Program-made: the position numbers and the translations under genes
DNA from: RYN-230 sp963704995
GTDB taxonomy: Bacteria; Actinomycetota; Actinomycetes; Streptosporangiales; Streptosporangiaceae
Reading direction: 5' to 3'
NCBI GenBank assembly: GCA_963704995.1
Contig: CAVPIM010000009.1
Coordinates: forward strand, 620,001-684,000
Length of the DNA: 64,000 nucleotides
Notes under the pieces: generated by a model
Databases searched by the model: none
Seen by the model: only the letters and a program-made list of their open reading frames with translations
Told to the model about the DNA's origin: nothing
Shown here: piece by piece, positions 17,931-28,300 of the stretch
Layout: the number at the start of each line of letters is the position of its first letter
How positions within the stretch are numbered: the stretch's first letter is position 1

Positions 17931-19528
17931 GTCGCGCACCCCGTTCCATTGACCGCGAAGCTGGCCGGTGCCGCATCGCTGCTGGTGAACGTGCCGGTGA
18001 AGCCGATCGTGACCGAGCCTCCCGGCGCGATCGTGGCGTTGTAGGACTCGCTGGCCGCGGTGACCGCCTCCCCGGACTGGGTGAAGCTGGCCGTCCACAT
18101 GCTGGCTATCTTCTGGTCGCCGGGGAAGGTCCAGGTCAGCGTCCACGGGCTGATCGCGGCGGTGCCGGTGTTGGCCAGCACGATCTGGGCCTGGAACCCG
18201 CCGGCCCAGCTGTTGGTCAGCGAGTAGGCGGCGGAACAGGACACCGGGGCGGCGCTGCCGGTCGGCGGCGGGGTGCCGTTCACCGCGCCGGGCAGCGCGA
18301 ACTGGATCGAGGCCAGCTCCGACTGCTTGGCCGCGCTGACCGGGGTGGCGTCGTAGTTGCTGTCCAGCAGGTCGTAGGAGTCCTCGCCGTTCAGCGCCCA
18401 GTAAGTCCAGCCCATCCAGGGGTGCGCGGACAGGTAGGAGACCAGGCTCGCGAACCACTGGCCCTGCGAGCCCGCGGCGCTGCTCGCCACGTCGGCCGCG
18501 GTGTTATCGGTGCCGAACTCGCCGACCCAGACCGGGGCGGTGTTCTGCGTGTACAGGTAGCCCCAGTTGGCGTTCCAGACCGCGTCCAGGCTGGCCGCGG
18601 TGGTCGAGGAGCTGAACCAGGCCTGCTGGAACAGGTTCGGGCCGTAGTCGTGCGCGGAGTAGACCACGTGGCCCGGCGAGCTGAGCGTGACCGGGTACTG
18701 GCCCGCCTCGGCCAGGTCCCCGCCCCACCACGTGGAGTTGGTGCCGCCGGACGCCGCCGGGTTCTCGCTGATGCCCTCACAGAAGATCAGTGCGCCCGGG
18801 TCAGCGGCCAGGATCGCGTTCCCGGCCTGCTCGTAGGCCAGCCGGACGTCGGTGCTGGCGACGCCGGTGCCCCAGGTGGCGCCCTGGGCGTAGCTGTCGC
18901 CGGCCGGGGTGTGCGGCTCGTTGCGCAGGTCGAAGCCGACCACGGTGGGGTTGCCCGCGTACCGCCTGGCCAGCGTGACCCAGTCGTTCACCCAGTCCTG
19001 GCTGGTGTACGTGCTCGTGTACCACAGGCCGTTGGCCTCGGCGGACTCCCCGGCCTCGGAGCGGTGATCATCCAGGATGACCTTCAGGCCCTCCTGGCCC
19101 GCGTAGGTGACGATCTTGTCGAGGATCTGCAGCGAGTTGAGGCCCTTGAGGTCGGTGTTGATCGGGCCGGTGGCGTTGTAGAAGCTGAGGTTCTGCGGGA
19201 CGATCGGCGATTCCACCATCTGGTTGGAGAACGGGATCCGGATCGTGTTGTAGCCCAGGTTCTTGATGTCCCCGATGATCGCGTGGTAGTCCTGCGCCCA
19301 CAGCCCGTGCACGATCTCGTCCGGCGTCTCGAACCCGTACCAGTTGATCCCGGCGATCCGGACCGGGGTGCCGCTGGAATCCAGGATCTGATTGCCGCTG
19401 GTGTGCCAGAAGCCGGACCCCGCCCCGGTGGCCGCGGCGGCGCGGGAGAGCGCGCCGGCCCCGGCGATACCGCCTGCGACCAGGGCAAGACTGCCGGCCA
19501 GCGCCGCTGCCGCGCGGGGGAGCCGCAT
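17927..19528 (-). CDS. Secreted GH5_1-CBM2 endoglucanase (Acidothermus E1-like)
   Basis: A 533-residue endo-1,4-beta-glucanase starting at the ATG at 19528 behind AAGGAGG. It has a signal peptide (about 1-33), then a GH5 catalytic domain beginning GSGFWHTSGNQILDSSGTPV, which closely follows the Acidothermus E1 (Cel5A) pattern. The acid Glu is in VGFDLRNEPH and the nucleophile in VWVGEFGTD. A short linker leads to a C-terminal CBM2 (about 430-533, SCSAAYSLTNSWAGGF). It lies 26 bases after the GH-A gene and overlaps the GH30 start by four bases, so all three appear to form one operon. It cuts internal bonds of cellulose. Confidence 0.95.
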   Translation of the reverse strand: MRLPRAAAALAGSLALVAGGIAGAGALSRAAAATGAGSGFWHTSGNQILDSSGTPVRIAGINWYGFETPDEIVHGLWAQDYHAIIGDIKNLGYNTIRIPFSNQMVESPIVPQNLSFYNATGPINTDLKGLNSLQILDKIVTYAGQEGLKVILDDHRSEAGESAEANGLWYTSTYTSQDWVNDWVTLARRYAGNPTVVGFDLRNEPHTPAGDSYAQGATWGTGVASTDVRLAYEQAGNAILAADPGALIFCEGISENPAASGGTNSTWWGGDLAEAGQYPVTLSSPGHVVYSAHDYGPNLFQQAWFSSSTTAASLDAVWNANWGYLYTQNTAPVWVGEFGTDNTAADVASSAAGSQGQWFASLVSYLSAHPWMGWTYWALNGEDSYDLLDSNYDATPVSAAKQSELASIQFALPGAVNGTPPPTGSAAPVSCSAAYSLTNSWAGGFQAQIVLANTGTAAISPWTLTWTFPGDQKIASMWTASFTQSGEAVTAASESYNATIAPGGSVTIGFTGTFTSSDAAPASFAVNGTGCAT

Positions 19529-19554
19529 GACGTGCCTCCTTGGGACAGGCCGGG

Positions 19555-21195
19555 TCAGGCCCGGGTCAGGGTGAGCATGGTGATCGAGTAAGGCGCGACC
19601 GTGGCCGCGGCGGCCCGGGCCTGCGGGCCGGTCAGGGTCTGCAGCGCGCTGCTGGCCGGGCCGTAGAACAGCACCGGCGCGGCGGGGCTGAGCCGGTAGC
19701 CGGGGACGCTCAGGCTGGGGGCGAAGCTGGTGGCCGGGTCGTCGTTGACCAGCAGCACGCGGAGCTGGCCGCCGGCCGCGCGGGCGGCGAACACCTGGAC
19801 CAGGCCCTGGCTGGAGCTGGTGGTGAGCAGCTGGTCGCCGGGCTGGATGAACCGGCCCAGCAGCTGGAGGCCGTAGTAGGCCGGGAACGGGGTCTGCGCG
19901 GGCGGCTCGCAGACCTGCGCCCCGTTCACGCTGCCGCAGCTCCCGTCGGACAGTACGCCGTAGTCGCCGTAGTCCGCTGATCCGGCCAGGGCCGCGCCGT
20001 TGTCGCCGGAGGTGACCATGCCGTTGTGGATCTGCCACCAGTCCACGTTCGAGACGCCGTTCTCCAGCCAGGTCAGGTAGTCCTGCTCCAGGTAAAGCGC
20101 GTTCACGATGCTCAGGGTCTGCTTGCCCGGGTTGGACGACACCGAGTTCGTCTCGGTGATCATGATGGGCAGGCCGGGATCACCCGCCCAGCTGGTGAAC
20201 TCCTGGCGCAGCGCGGTGACCGACGCCGGGATCTGCGCGGTGTCCGCGAGCAGGCCCGCGTCGGCCGGGCCGGGCGGGGTGATGGTGGCGGGGTTCTGCG
20301 GGTACCAGTGCACGTCCGCGAAGCCGATCTGGCTGCCGAGGGCGGACAGCACGGTCTGGTTCCACGACTGCGGGCTGGTCGCCGGGTTGGTCACGCCGTC
20401 CGGCCAGTTGTTCGGCGCGCCGGAGGCGGTCAGCACGACCCCGACCGAGATGCGCGGGTCCACGGCCTTCATGGCCTTGATGTACTGGGCCGCGCTGGCC
20501 GCGTACGTGGCCGGGCCGCAGTTGTACGTCTGGCCGGGCTCGCGGCCCAGGACCACCGGGCCGCCGGCCGGGGTGGTGGTGCAGTGCGCGTCCGCCTCCC
20601 AGTCCGCGCCGTACGTGCCGTTCCCGTAGATCTCGTTGCCGATCTCCCAGTACCGGATCCCGTAGTGATGCTCGACGTTCGCGTAGCGCACCCAGTCGGC
20701 GGCGATCTGCGGGCCGGTCTCGCCGGAGCCGTCCTGCTGGCCGATGGTGTCGCCGGTGCCGTAGTCCACGGTCACCATGGCCTGGGCGCCGGCCTGCCGG
20801 ACGACCGACATGAACTGGCTGAAGTCCACCGCCTCGGCCTGGCTGCTGATCACGTCGGTGCTGGTCTTCCAGTCGTACTGGTCCGACTCGCTGCCACCGG
20901 GCAGCCGGACCACGCTGATCCCGGCCTGGCGGAGCAGGGCGGGGACCTGCCGGTCCAGCAGGCTCGCGTCGTAGCTGGAGGCGTTGATCCCGATCGCGGT
21001 GCCGGGCACGGTGGCCAGCGGCTGGGCCGGGCTGACGGTGATCTGCGCGGCCTGCGCGGCCGGGCTGGTGGCCGGCGGGCTGGTGGTGGCGGCCAGGCTG
21101 ACGCCGGTACTGACCATCGAGATGACCAGGCTGGCCAGGGCCAGGCTCAACGCCACGGCCATCGAGCGCCGGGCGAGGTGGGGACTGCACGGCAT
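19555..21195 (-). CDS. Secreted clan GH-A glycosidase (alpha-L-arabinofuranosidase-like)
   Basis: A 546-residue secreted enzyme starting at the ATG at 21195 behind GAGGAGC. After a signal segment (about 12-36), an (alpha/beta)8 barrel is indicated by ISVVRLPGGSESD, the putative acid Glu in RYWEIGNEIYGNGTYG, and the putative nucleophile in IMITETNS. A short beta-domain closes the protein; there is no CBM. Relatives are usually annotated as alpha-L-arabinofuranosidases and resemble GH51/GH39-type folds, but the exact family and substrate cannot be fixed here. A paralogue with added FN3 and CBM2 modules is at 31275. It is the first gene of a three-gene hydrolase operon. Confidence 0.8.
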   Translation of the reverse strand: MPCSPHLARRSMAVALSLALASLVISMVSTGVSLAATTSPPATSPAAQAAQITVSPAQPLATVPGTAIGINASSYDASLLDRQVPALLRQAGISVVRLPGGSESDQYDWKTSTDVISSQAEAVDFSQFMSVVRQAGAQAMVTVDYGTGDTIGQQDGSGETGPQIAADWVRYANVEHHYGIRYWEIGNEIYGNGTYGADWEADAHCTTTPAGGPVVLGREPGQTYNCGPATYAASAAQYIKAMKAVDPRISVGVVLTASGAPNNWPDGVTNPATSPQSWNQTVLSALGSQIGFADVHWYPQNPATITPPGPADAGLLADTAQIPASVTALRQEFTSWAGDPGLPIMITETNSVSSNPGKQTLSIVNALYLEQDYLTWLENGVSNVDWWQIHNGMVTSGDNGAALAGSADYGDYGVLSDGSCGSVNGAQVCEPPAQTPFPAYYGLQLLGRFIQPGDQLLTTSSSQGLVQVFAARAAGGQLRVLLVNDDPATSFAPSLSVPGYRLSPAAPVLFYGPASSALQTLTGPQARAAAATVAPYSITMLTLTRA

Positions 21196-21334
21196 GACCT
21201 GCTCCTCATCGTCGAGGTTGTCCCCCGGCGGACGATACCCAGCCCGCCGGGCGGCGGGTCAAGGCCCGCTCCCGGCGGCGGCCGGCCGTCCCGGCCCCGG
21301 CGCTGGTCGGGCCGGGGCCGGCGGGTACGGGGGG

Positions 21335-21352
21335 ATGAAACTAGCTGAAAGC
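21335..21352. promoter_or_regulatory. Candidate degenerate operator ATGAAACTA-type
   Basis: The sequence ATGAAACTAGCTGAAAG lies 140 bases upstream of the GH-A gene. It shares ATGAAACTA with a minus-strand site at 23221-23233 upstream of the CBM2-GH5 gene, and ATGAAACT with the exact palindromes elsewhere. It is a weak candidate for the same regulator. Confidence 0.3.
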
Positions 21353-21398
21353 GGAGGCCGGATCCCAGGCACCCGCGGGAGCCCGCCACGATCCGGCC

Positions 21399-21442
21399 CG
21401 GACCGTCCGGGGCGCCCCGCTGCAGGCGTCCCGGACGGCCCG
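21399..21442. terminator. 13-bp hairpin downstream of the CBM2-GH5 gene
   Basis: Positions 21399-21411 and 21430-21442 pair with a single mismatch around an 18-base loop. The repeat follows the minus-strand GH5 stop at 21450 by eight bases, in the right place for a terminator. Confidence 0.7.
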
Positions 21443-21449
21443 GTGCTGG

Positions 21450-23000
21450 TCAGCCGCCGGCCAGGGATTTCAGGTGGGCCTCGACTCCTGCGCCGTAGCC
21501 GGTCGGCGTGCCGGTGTAGTCACTGATCAGCCCGGGACCGGAGGAGCAGTTGAAGTCCGCGTTCCAGGCCCAGGCCAGGTAGCTGGTCGATTGCGAGTCC
21601 AGCCAGGTCATCAGCGGGCCAACATAGCCGTCCGCGCAGTCGTTCTCGCCGATCTCCCCGGCCACCACCGGTACCTGCGCGATCACCGGGGCGATCTGGC
21701 TGGTCCAGCAGGACTGGCTGGAGCAGGTGTTGAAGTTATACGAGTGCCAGGACGCGACCAGGTTGTGGTCGGGATCGGCCGGCTCGCTGGCCAGCCACGA
21801 GGTCAGGTCGTTGGAATACTCCTCACCGCCCAGCATGAGCACGTTGTTCGCCCCCGCCGAGCGGACCGCGCTGACCATCGACTGCATGCCCGCGACCTGG
21901 TAGGAGATACCGGGACAGGTCCCGCCGGACAGCCAGCACGTCCAGCCACTGGCGGTGGACCCGGTCGCGCGGGACGCGTACGGCTCATTGAACAGGTCGA
22001 AGATGACCGCGTCGTTGCCCTTGAAGGTGCTGGCCACCGAGGTCCAGAACGGGATGGCCTGCGCCGCGTCCGGCATCGGCTTCTGGCAGGTCGCCTGGGC
22101 GGACGAGCAGCCGGAGGAGTTCCCCGTGTACAGCCCGTCGGTCCAGTGCAGGTCCAGGATGGCCACCATGCCGTTCGCGTTCAGCAGGCTCACGTACGCC
22201 TTGATGGCGTTGATGTAGTTCGCGCCCGCGTAGGCCGAGTTGACGTAGGACTCCGCGTTCCAGCACGCCTCGTTCAGCGGCACCCGGACCGCGTTGACGC
22301 CCCAGTTCTTCATGGCGGTGAGGGACGCCTGGTCGTTGGGACCGTCGAAGATCCCGTTGCCCTGCACGCACGCGTACTCCGTGCCGGAGCGGTCCACCCC
22401 GTGCAGCACGACCTGCTGGCCGCTGGCGTTGACCAGCTTGTTCCCGGACACGTGCAGCTGCGGCGCGGGCCCGCTGCCCGTCGAGGTGGGCGACGGGGTC
22501 GGGGTCGGGGTCGGGGAGGAGGACGGCGTCGTGGTCGGCGTGGGGGTCGGGCTCGGCGAGCCGGAGGCGCCGTTGCAGGTGGTTCCGTTGAGGGTGAAGG
22601 TGGCGGGGGCGGTGTTGGTGCCGCTGTAGGTGAAGTTGGCGCCGATCTGGGTGGAGGCGCCGGTGGCCAGGCTGCCGTTCCAGCTGGCGCTGGCGACGCT
22701 GATGGCCTTGCCGCTCTGGGTCCAGGTGCCGCTCCAGCCCTGGGAGAGGGCCTGGTTCCCGGTGTAGGAGTAGCCGAGGGTCCAGCTGGTGATCGCGGAC
22801 CCGGTGTTCTGCACGGTGACGGCCGCGGTGAACCCGCTCCCCCAGTCACTGCTCACCGTGTAGCTGACCTGGCACGAGGACGCCGCCTGGGCGACACCGG
22901 GGCTGGCCGCTACCGCCGCGCCTGCGGCCAGGCCACCGGCGGCGAGTAAGCCGCTGAGATACCCGACGCGCCTGGCCACGCCAATCACGCGGAGTTTCAC
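21450..23000 (-). CDS. Secreted CBM2-GH5 cellulase/mannanase-like enzyme
   Basis: A 516-residue secreted GH5 enzyme. Translation starts at GTG 23000 (VKLRVIGVARR) behind AGGGAGG. Parts in order: signal peptide (about 1-38), CBM2 (about 40-142), Pro/Thr linker, and a GH5 catalytic domain from LHVSGNKLVNASGQQVVLHG. The acid Glu is in VIFDLFNEPYAS and the nucleophile in VVAGEIGENDC. The cysteine-rich loops differ from the E1-type enzyme at 17927, so the subfamily and substrate (cellulose or mannan) are uncertain. The CBM2 DNA is identical over 326 bases to that of the GH48 gene. It is transcribed away from the sugar-binding lipoprotein gene. Confidence 0.92.
   Translation of the reverse strand: MKLRVIGVARRVGYLSGLLAAGGLAAGAAVAASPGVAQAASSCQVSYTVSSDWGSGFTAAVTVQNTGSAITSWTLGYSYTGNQALSQGWSGTWTQSGKAISVASASWNGSLATGASTQIGANFTYSGTNTAPATFTLNGTTCNGASGSPSPTPTPTTTPSSSPTPTPTPSPTSTGSGPAPQLHVSGNKLVNASGQQVVLHGVDRSGTEYACVQGNGIFDGPNDQASLTAMKNWGVNAVRVPLNEACWNAESYVNSAYAGANYINAIKAYVSLLNANGMVAILDLHWTDGLYTGNSSGCSSAQATCQKPMPDAAQAIPFWTSVASTFKGNDAVIFDLFNEPYASRATGSTASGWTCWLSGGTCPGISYQVAGMQSMVSAVRSAGANNVLMLGGEEYSNDLTSWLASEPADPDHNLVASWHSYNFNTCSSQSCWTSQIAPVIAQVPVVAGEIGENDCADGYVGPLMTWLDSQSTSYLAWAWNADFNCSSGPGLISDYTGTPTGYGAGVEAHLKSLAGG
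22549..22874 (-). repeat. 326-bp perfect inverted repeat, copy 1 (CBM2 of GH5)
   Basis: Read on the minus strand this block equals 25680-26005 base for base; I compared each 60-base line. It encodes nearly the whole CBM2 and the first residues of the linker (GSPSP). Identity stops abruptly at both ends although the protein alignment continues. Confidence 0.97.
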
Positions 23001-23462
23001 GATATACACCTCCCTGAACGGCCGGGCCGCGGCCCGGCGGCGGCACGTATTCCCCTGGACACACTTACCCGGGTCAGGGAGAAAATGCCTCCTGGCGGCT
23101 CGCATGGATCATGCGCGCAGTCTGCCAGATACGCCCTGGCGAGTCGGCGGGAACATGACATGCCGACGATAACGGCCTGTGACTAAACCGGTCAAGTGAT
23201 CGGTCCCGATGAAAATGGCGCGGTTAGTTTCATAGACAAGTTCACCGTTTGCTAGCAGCTCAGAGGCCTGACGAGACCCAGGACGCGTCCGCGCAGCGCA
23301 GTGGCCACTGCCCATGCGGGACGCAAAGTGTCCCGGTCGACGGCGCCCGTCTTACGGTATCCCAACCATGAAACTTTCACCACGACGGCTTATTGCATTC
23401 CGGTCGCCTTGACGGCGTGAGCCAGTCAGGGCAACTCTCGTCTTCTGATCGAGGAGGCATGC
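23001..23462. other. Divergent regulatory region between CBM2-GH5 and the binding-protein gene
   Basis: No gene is supported in this 462-base interval. It contains one exact GAAACTTTC palindrome (23370-23378) and one related site read on the minus strand at 23221-23233. Relatively AT-rich stretches near 23200-23250 are plausible promoter positions for the two divergent genes. Confidence 0.6.
23368..23380. promoter_or_regulatory. GAAACTTTC palindromic operator before the binding-protein gene
   Basis: The site ATGAAACTTTCAC spans 23368-23380, with the core GAAA-C-TTTC at 23370-23378, about 85 bases upstream of the binding-protein start. It matches the sites at 801 and 29747. Confidence 0.55.
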
Positions 23463-25005
23463 ATGCCGGTTGCGAGAGAACGCATGAATGAACGCCGTAT
23501 CCCGGACAGTGGCCAGATTGCCGCGGCCCAGCCGCCCCGCGGTATGGCCGCCGCGGCCGGCCGCCTAATGGCGGCGGCCGGCCGCGGAATGACCGCGGCC
23601 GGGGACCGCGCGGCTGGGCCCGGGGACCGCGCGGCTGGGCCCGGGGCCCGCGCGGCTGCGGCCGGCGGCCGGGTGGCCCGGGTCGCGAGGCCACCGGCGG
23701 ACCCGCCTGCTCGCCGGGGCGGTCCTGATGACCGGGTGCGCCGTGCTGGCCGGGTGCACGGTCGGTGCCAGCCAGCCCGCGTTCAAGCGCGCCGGCCCGT
23801 TGATCACGCTCCGGATCGGCGTCTACGCCAGCCCCGGCTACCGGCCATCCGGGCTGTACGCCGAGTACGAGCGGCTGCACCCGAACGTGAAGATCGTCCA
23901 GGTCGACACCCCGCAGCAGGCCAGCTACTGGCAGGCGCTCCGGGGTGAGCTGGAGTCCGGCCACGGGCTGGACGACATCCAGGCCATCCCGTTCGCCGAC
24001 ATCGCCGCGGTGACCGGGCCGCTATCGCATGACTTCGTCCCGCTGAACACGCTGGGCGGGGTGTCCGGGGGCACCAGCGCTTTCGCAGACGACTGGCTGC
24101 CCTGGGTGGCACAGCACGCGACGGACCGCGCGGGGAAGACGTACGCGCTCGGCGCCGAGATCGGCCCGGTCGCGACCTGCTACCGGACCAGCCTGCTCGC
24201 CGAGGCCGGCCTGCCGACCAGCCCCGCGGTACTGGCCCGGGACTGGTCGACCTGGTCTGGCTACCTGAGGTTCGGTCGGCTGTTCAGGTCGCGCATCCCC
24301 CACGGCCCCGCCTTCACCGACTCCGCCACCAGCCTGTACGCCACCATGGCCGGCCAGGCGGCCGAGCAGTACTACAGCCCGGCGGGCGGCCTGGCGGTCC
24401 GGGCCAACCCGGCGATCCGGGCGGCCTGGAACACCGCGGTGCAGGCCAGCCGCGATGGGCTGAGCGCGGGGCTGGTCCCGCAGACGGCCGCCTGGGACCG
24501 GGGCCTGACCCGCGATGCGTTCGCCACCGTGATGTGCCCGGCCTGGATGCTGCACCAGATCAGCAGCCTGGCCGGGCGGCTTAGCTCGGGAGGCTGGAAC
24601 GTGACCGCCACCCCCGGCGGGGCGGCCAACTCCGGGGGCTTCTACCTGGCCCTGCCGCAGAAGAGCGCTCACCAGCAGGCCGCCTTCCAGCTCGCGTCGT
24701 TCCTCACCGGTGAGCAGGCGGGCATCGACCTGTTCCGGGCCCAGGGTGACTTCCCGGCCAATTTCGCGGCTGTCACCGCGGTCAACTCGGTGACCAGCCG
24801 GTACTTCAGCGGCGCCCGGGTAGGCCGGATCTTCGGCCAGGCCGCGGACCGCACGCCGGGTGCCCCGCTCGGCCTGGCCAGCGACGCCATCTCAGCGATC
24901 GTGGACGGCCAGCTCGCGCAGGTCGAGGCGGGCCACCGGGGGGAGGCGGCCGCCTGGCGGGCCGCACTCCGCGAGGCGACCGCCGCCGGGCGCGCAGCGG
25001 GCTGA
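23463..25005 (+). CDS. ABC sugar-binding lipoprotein (frameshifted 5' part)
   Basis: A cluster-B/D-type extracellular solute-binding protein, likely for cello- or xylo-oligosaccharides by context. The ATG at 23463 has GAGGAGG five bases upstream and opens a frame that runs through GC-rich repeats. The lipoprotein signal RRTRLLAGAVL through CAVLAGCTVG is in another frame joining near 23690, so one indel is inferred. The lipobox is LAGC. The mature part (LITLRIGVYASPGYRPSGLY, then typical ligand-binding lobes such as GGWNVTATPGGA) runs to the stop at 25005. An alternative is a short start at ATG 23728, which would remove the basic residues of the signal. No permease or ATPase gene for it is in the window. 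Confidence 0.82.
23601..23663 (+). repeat. 21-bp tandem repeat in the lipoprotein 5' region
   Basis: The unit starting GGGGACCGCGCGGCTGGG occurs at 23601 and 23622, with a diverged third copy at 23643. It encodes DRAAGPG. It lies just before the suspected frameshift. Confidence 0.85.
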
Positions 25006-25393
25006 AAGGTTCAGTGACGCGAAGTCACGGCGAGGCCGCCGGCCCGGCCTCGCCGGCAGGCCCGCCCGGCGCCCCCGGGCCGGCCACGGTCATGGCTGGC
25101 GGCTCGTTCCGGGCTGCTCAGCGCAGCTGGGCCAGGCGGCCAGGCCGTCACCTGGCGGGCCAGGAGCCCGCCGCCACCACCCCCTCCGCTGATCACGCAC
25201 CGTGCCGGGCGGCGGAGCCTCCGGGTCACCCCTTTCCGGCACCCGCCGCCGAATTTAGGCTCCACCCAATCTGGAAGCGCTTTCCCGCCTGCTGCCCGGC
25301 TCCCGGGCCCGGCAGCAGAGCGGGAAGCGCGCCTCACCCGGCTGCCCGGTCATCCGGCCCGCTGCGGCAGCCCGATCCGCGAGGAGGATGCGG
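25006..25393. other. Intergenic region upstream of the GH48 gene
   Basis: No gene is supported. It carries a CelR-like palindrome at 25272-25286 and, directly after it, an inverted repeat with arms 25289-25296 and 25311-25318 that could be a terminator or a 5' leader hairpin. Confidence 0.5.
25272..25286. promoter_or_regulatory. CelR/CebR-like operator candidate
   Basis: TGGAAGCGCTTTCC resembles the TGGGAGCGCTCCCA operator of CelR/CebR, the LacI-family cellobiose-responsive repressors of Thermobifida and Streptomyces. It keeps the central GCGC and most flanking symmetry, and lies about 110 bases before the GH48 start. Confidence 0.5.
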
Positions 25394-28300
25394 ATGCGAA
25401 GGTTAGCGCGAAGAGCCCTGTGCCGCGGGCTGGCCAGCAGCTTGGCTAGTGGCGCGTTGCTGGGCGGGATGCTGATGAGCGCGGCCGGCGCCTCGGCCGC
25501 GACCGACCACGCCGCGGCGGCCGTTCATCCGGCGGTGCCCGCTGACCCGGCCGCCGCGGCCCGGGCCGCGGCGGCCCTCCAGCCCGGGCAAGCCGTCAAG
25601 CCAGCCCAGGCCCGCAAGCCAGCCCGAGGCGGGCAGATCCGCTCAGGGCCTCAGCCCGGCGGCCACGACCGTGACGTCCTGCCAGGTCAGCTACACGGTG
25701 AGCAGTGACTGGGGGAGCGGGTTCACCGCGGCCGTCACCGTGCAGAACACCGGGTCCGCGATCACCAGCTGGACCCTCGGCTACTCCTACACCGGGAACC
25801 AGGCCCTCTCCCAGGGCTGGAGCGGCACCTGGACCCAGAGCGGCAAGGCCATCAGCGTCGCCAGCGCCAGCTGGAACGGCAGCCTGGCCACCGGCGCCTC
25901 CACCCAGATCGGCGCCAACTTCACCTACAGCGGCACCAACACCGCCCCCGCCACCTTCACCCTCAACGGAACCACCTGCAACGGCGCCTCCGGCTCGCCG
26001 AGCCCATCACCGTCCCCCACCACCTCCCCGACCACGTCACCGTCGCCTTCCCCCAGCCCGACCTCCACCGGAGGCGGAGGCGGGACACCTGGCGCGGCCC
26101 CGATGGTGTCCATCACCAGCCCCACCGCCGGCGAGATCTTCAGCCCCGGATCGGCCATCACCCTGCAGGCCAGCCCGGTGACCGGCTCGGGCCCGGTCAC
26201 GACCGTCACCTTCTACCAGAGCACCTCCGCGGCCAACGACACCGAGATCGGGGTGGCCACCGCCAGCCCGTGGGCGGTGCAGTGGGCCAGCGTGCCGGCC
26301 GGCAGCTACTCGATCACCGCGGTGGCCAGCAACGGGACGGAGAGCCTGACCTCCTACCCGATAGCGATCACGGTGGAGTCGCCGGCCGTGGTGGTCAACC
26401 CCGGCTCGGTCGCGGTCCAGCAGGGCGGCACCCAGGCTTTCGGGGTGGCGCTGTCGGCGCAGCCGTCCGCCAGCGTCACGGTGTCCGTAGCCGAGGCCAG
26501 CGGGGGCGACCCTGACCTGTCGGTCTCCTCCGGCGCCTCGCTCACCTTCACCACCTCGAACTGGAGCGTGCCGCAGAACGTCACGGTCGCGGCGGGCACC
26601 ACCGCCGCGGACGGCGGCGGCCAGGGGACGTTCACGGCCTCGGCGTCCGGGTACGCCTCCGGCTCGGCCACGGTCACCGAGGCGCTGCCCGCCGGCTCGC
26701 AGTCCCGGTACGACCAGTGGTTCCTCAACCTGTACGACACGATCATGAACCCGGCCAACGGGTACTTCAGCCCGAAGGGCATCCCGTACCACTCGGTCGA
26801 GACGCTCATCGTCGAGGCCCCGGACTACGGCCACGAGACCACGTCCGAGACCTACAGCTATTACCTGTGGCTGACCGCGGACTACGGCCGGGTGACCGGC
26901 AACTGGACGCCGTTCAACAACGCCTGGGCCAACATGGCGACGTACATGATCCCCAGCGCGGCCCAGCAGCCGGGCCAGAGCACCTACAACCCGGCCAGCC
27001 CGGCGGAGTACGGCCCCGACGAGCCGCACCCGAACAACTACCCGGTCACGCTGAACTCCTCGGTCCCGGTGGGCTCGGACCCGCTGTCGGCCGAGCTGGC
27101 CTCCACCTACGGCACGTCCAACATCTACGCCCCCATGTGGATCATGGACACGGACAACCGGTACGGGTTCGGCCAGTGCGAGGACGCCACCTCCACGCCG
27201 AGCTTCGTGAACAGCTACCAGCGCGGCCCGATGGAGTCGGTCTGGGACACGATCCCGCAGCCCGACTGCGACCTGCTGAAGTTCGGCGGGCCCAACGGCT
27301 TCCTGGACCTGTTCAACAACGGCGGCGGCAGCTTCTCCGCCCAGTACAAGTACACCGACGCCCCGGACGCCGACGCGCGGATGATCCAGGCCGCCTACCT
27401 GGCGGACACGTTCGCCAAGGCCCAGGGCAAGGAGTCGGCGATCTCGGCCACCCTGGCCGACGCGGCCAAGCTCGGCGACTACCTGCGCTACTCCATGTTC
27501 GACAAGTACTTCAAGCAGATCACCGCGGCCTGCAGCCAGGACGGCTCGGTGGCCTGCCCGGCGGGCACCAGCAAGGCCAACGAGGACACCTACCTGCTGT
27601 CCTGGTACTACGCCTGGGGCGGGTCCTCGACCGGCGCCTGGTCCTGGCGGATCAGCGGCGAGGCGATCCACCAGGGGTACCAGGACCCGGTCACCGCGTA
27701 CGCACTGTCCACCGACCCCTCGCTGATCCCGCTCTCCCCGACGGCCAAGTCGGACTGGGCGGCCAGCCTGACCACGCAGCTGAACTTCTTCCAGTGGCTG
27801 CAGTCCAGCCAGGGCGCGATCGCCGGCGGTGTCACCAACAACTGGGGTGGTAACTACGGCGACGTGGCCAAGCCGCCCGCGGGCGACACCACGTTTGACG
27901 GGATGTACTACACCCCCGATCCGGAGTACGCGAACCCGCCCAGCAACCAGTGGTTCGGGTACCAGACCTGGCCGATGGAGCGGCTGGCCGAGTACTACTA
28001 CGACACCGGCAACTCCCAGGCCCAGGCGATCCTGGCCAAGTGGGTGTCCTGGGCTGAGTCGGTCACCTCGTTCAACACCAGCACGGGCGCCATCTGCCTG
28101 CCCGGCACCATGACCTGGTCCGGGCAGCCCGGTGAGAACTACACGTCCGGCTCGGCCCCGCCCCCCGCCAACACCAGCCTGAGTGTCTCGGTCTCCGGCT
28201 GCTCCTCCGATCTCGGCGTCTCGACCTCGCTGGCCAAGGTCTACGAGTACTACGCGGCCAAGTCCGGCAACACCACGGCCCAGACCGACGCCCAGAACAT

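Noticed and set aside
23728..25005. Short start for the binding lipoprotein at ATG 23728
   Set aside because: It would remove the basic residues and half of the hydrophobic signal and has no ribosome binding site; a frameshift from 23463 explains the region better, though this stays open.
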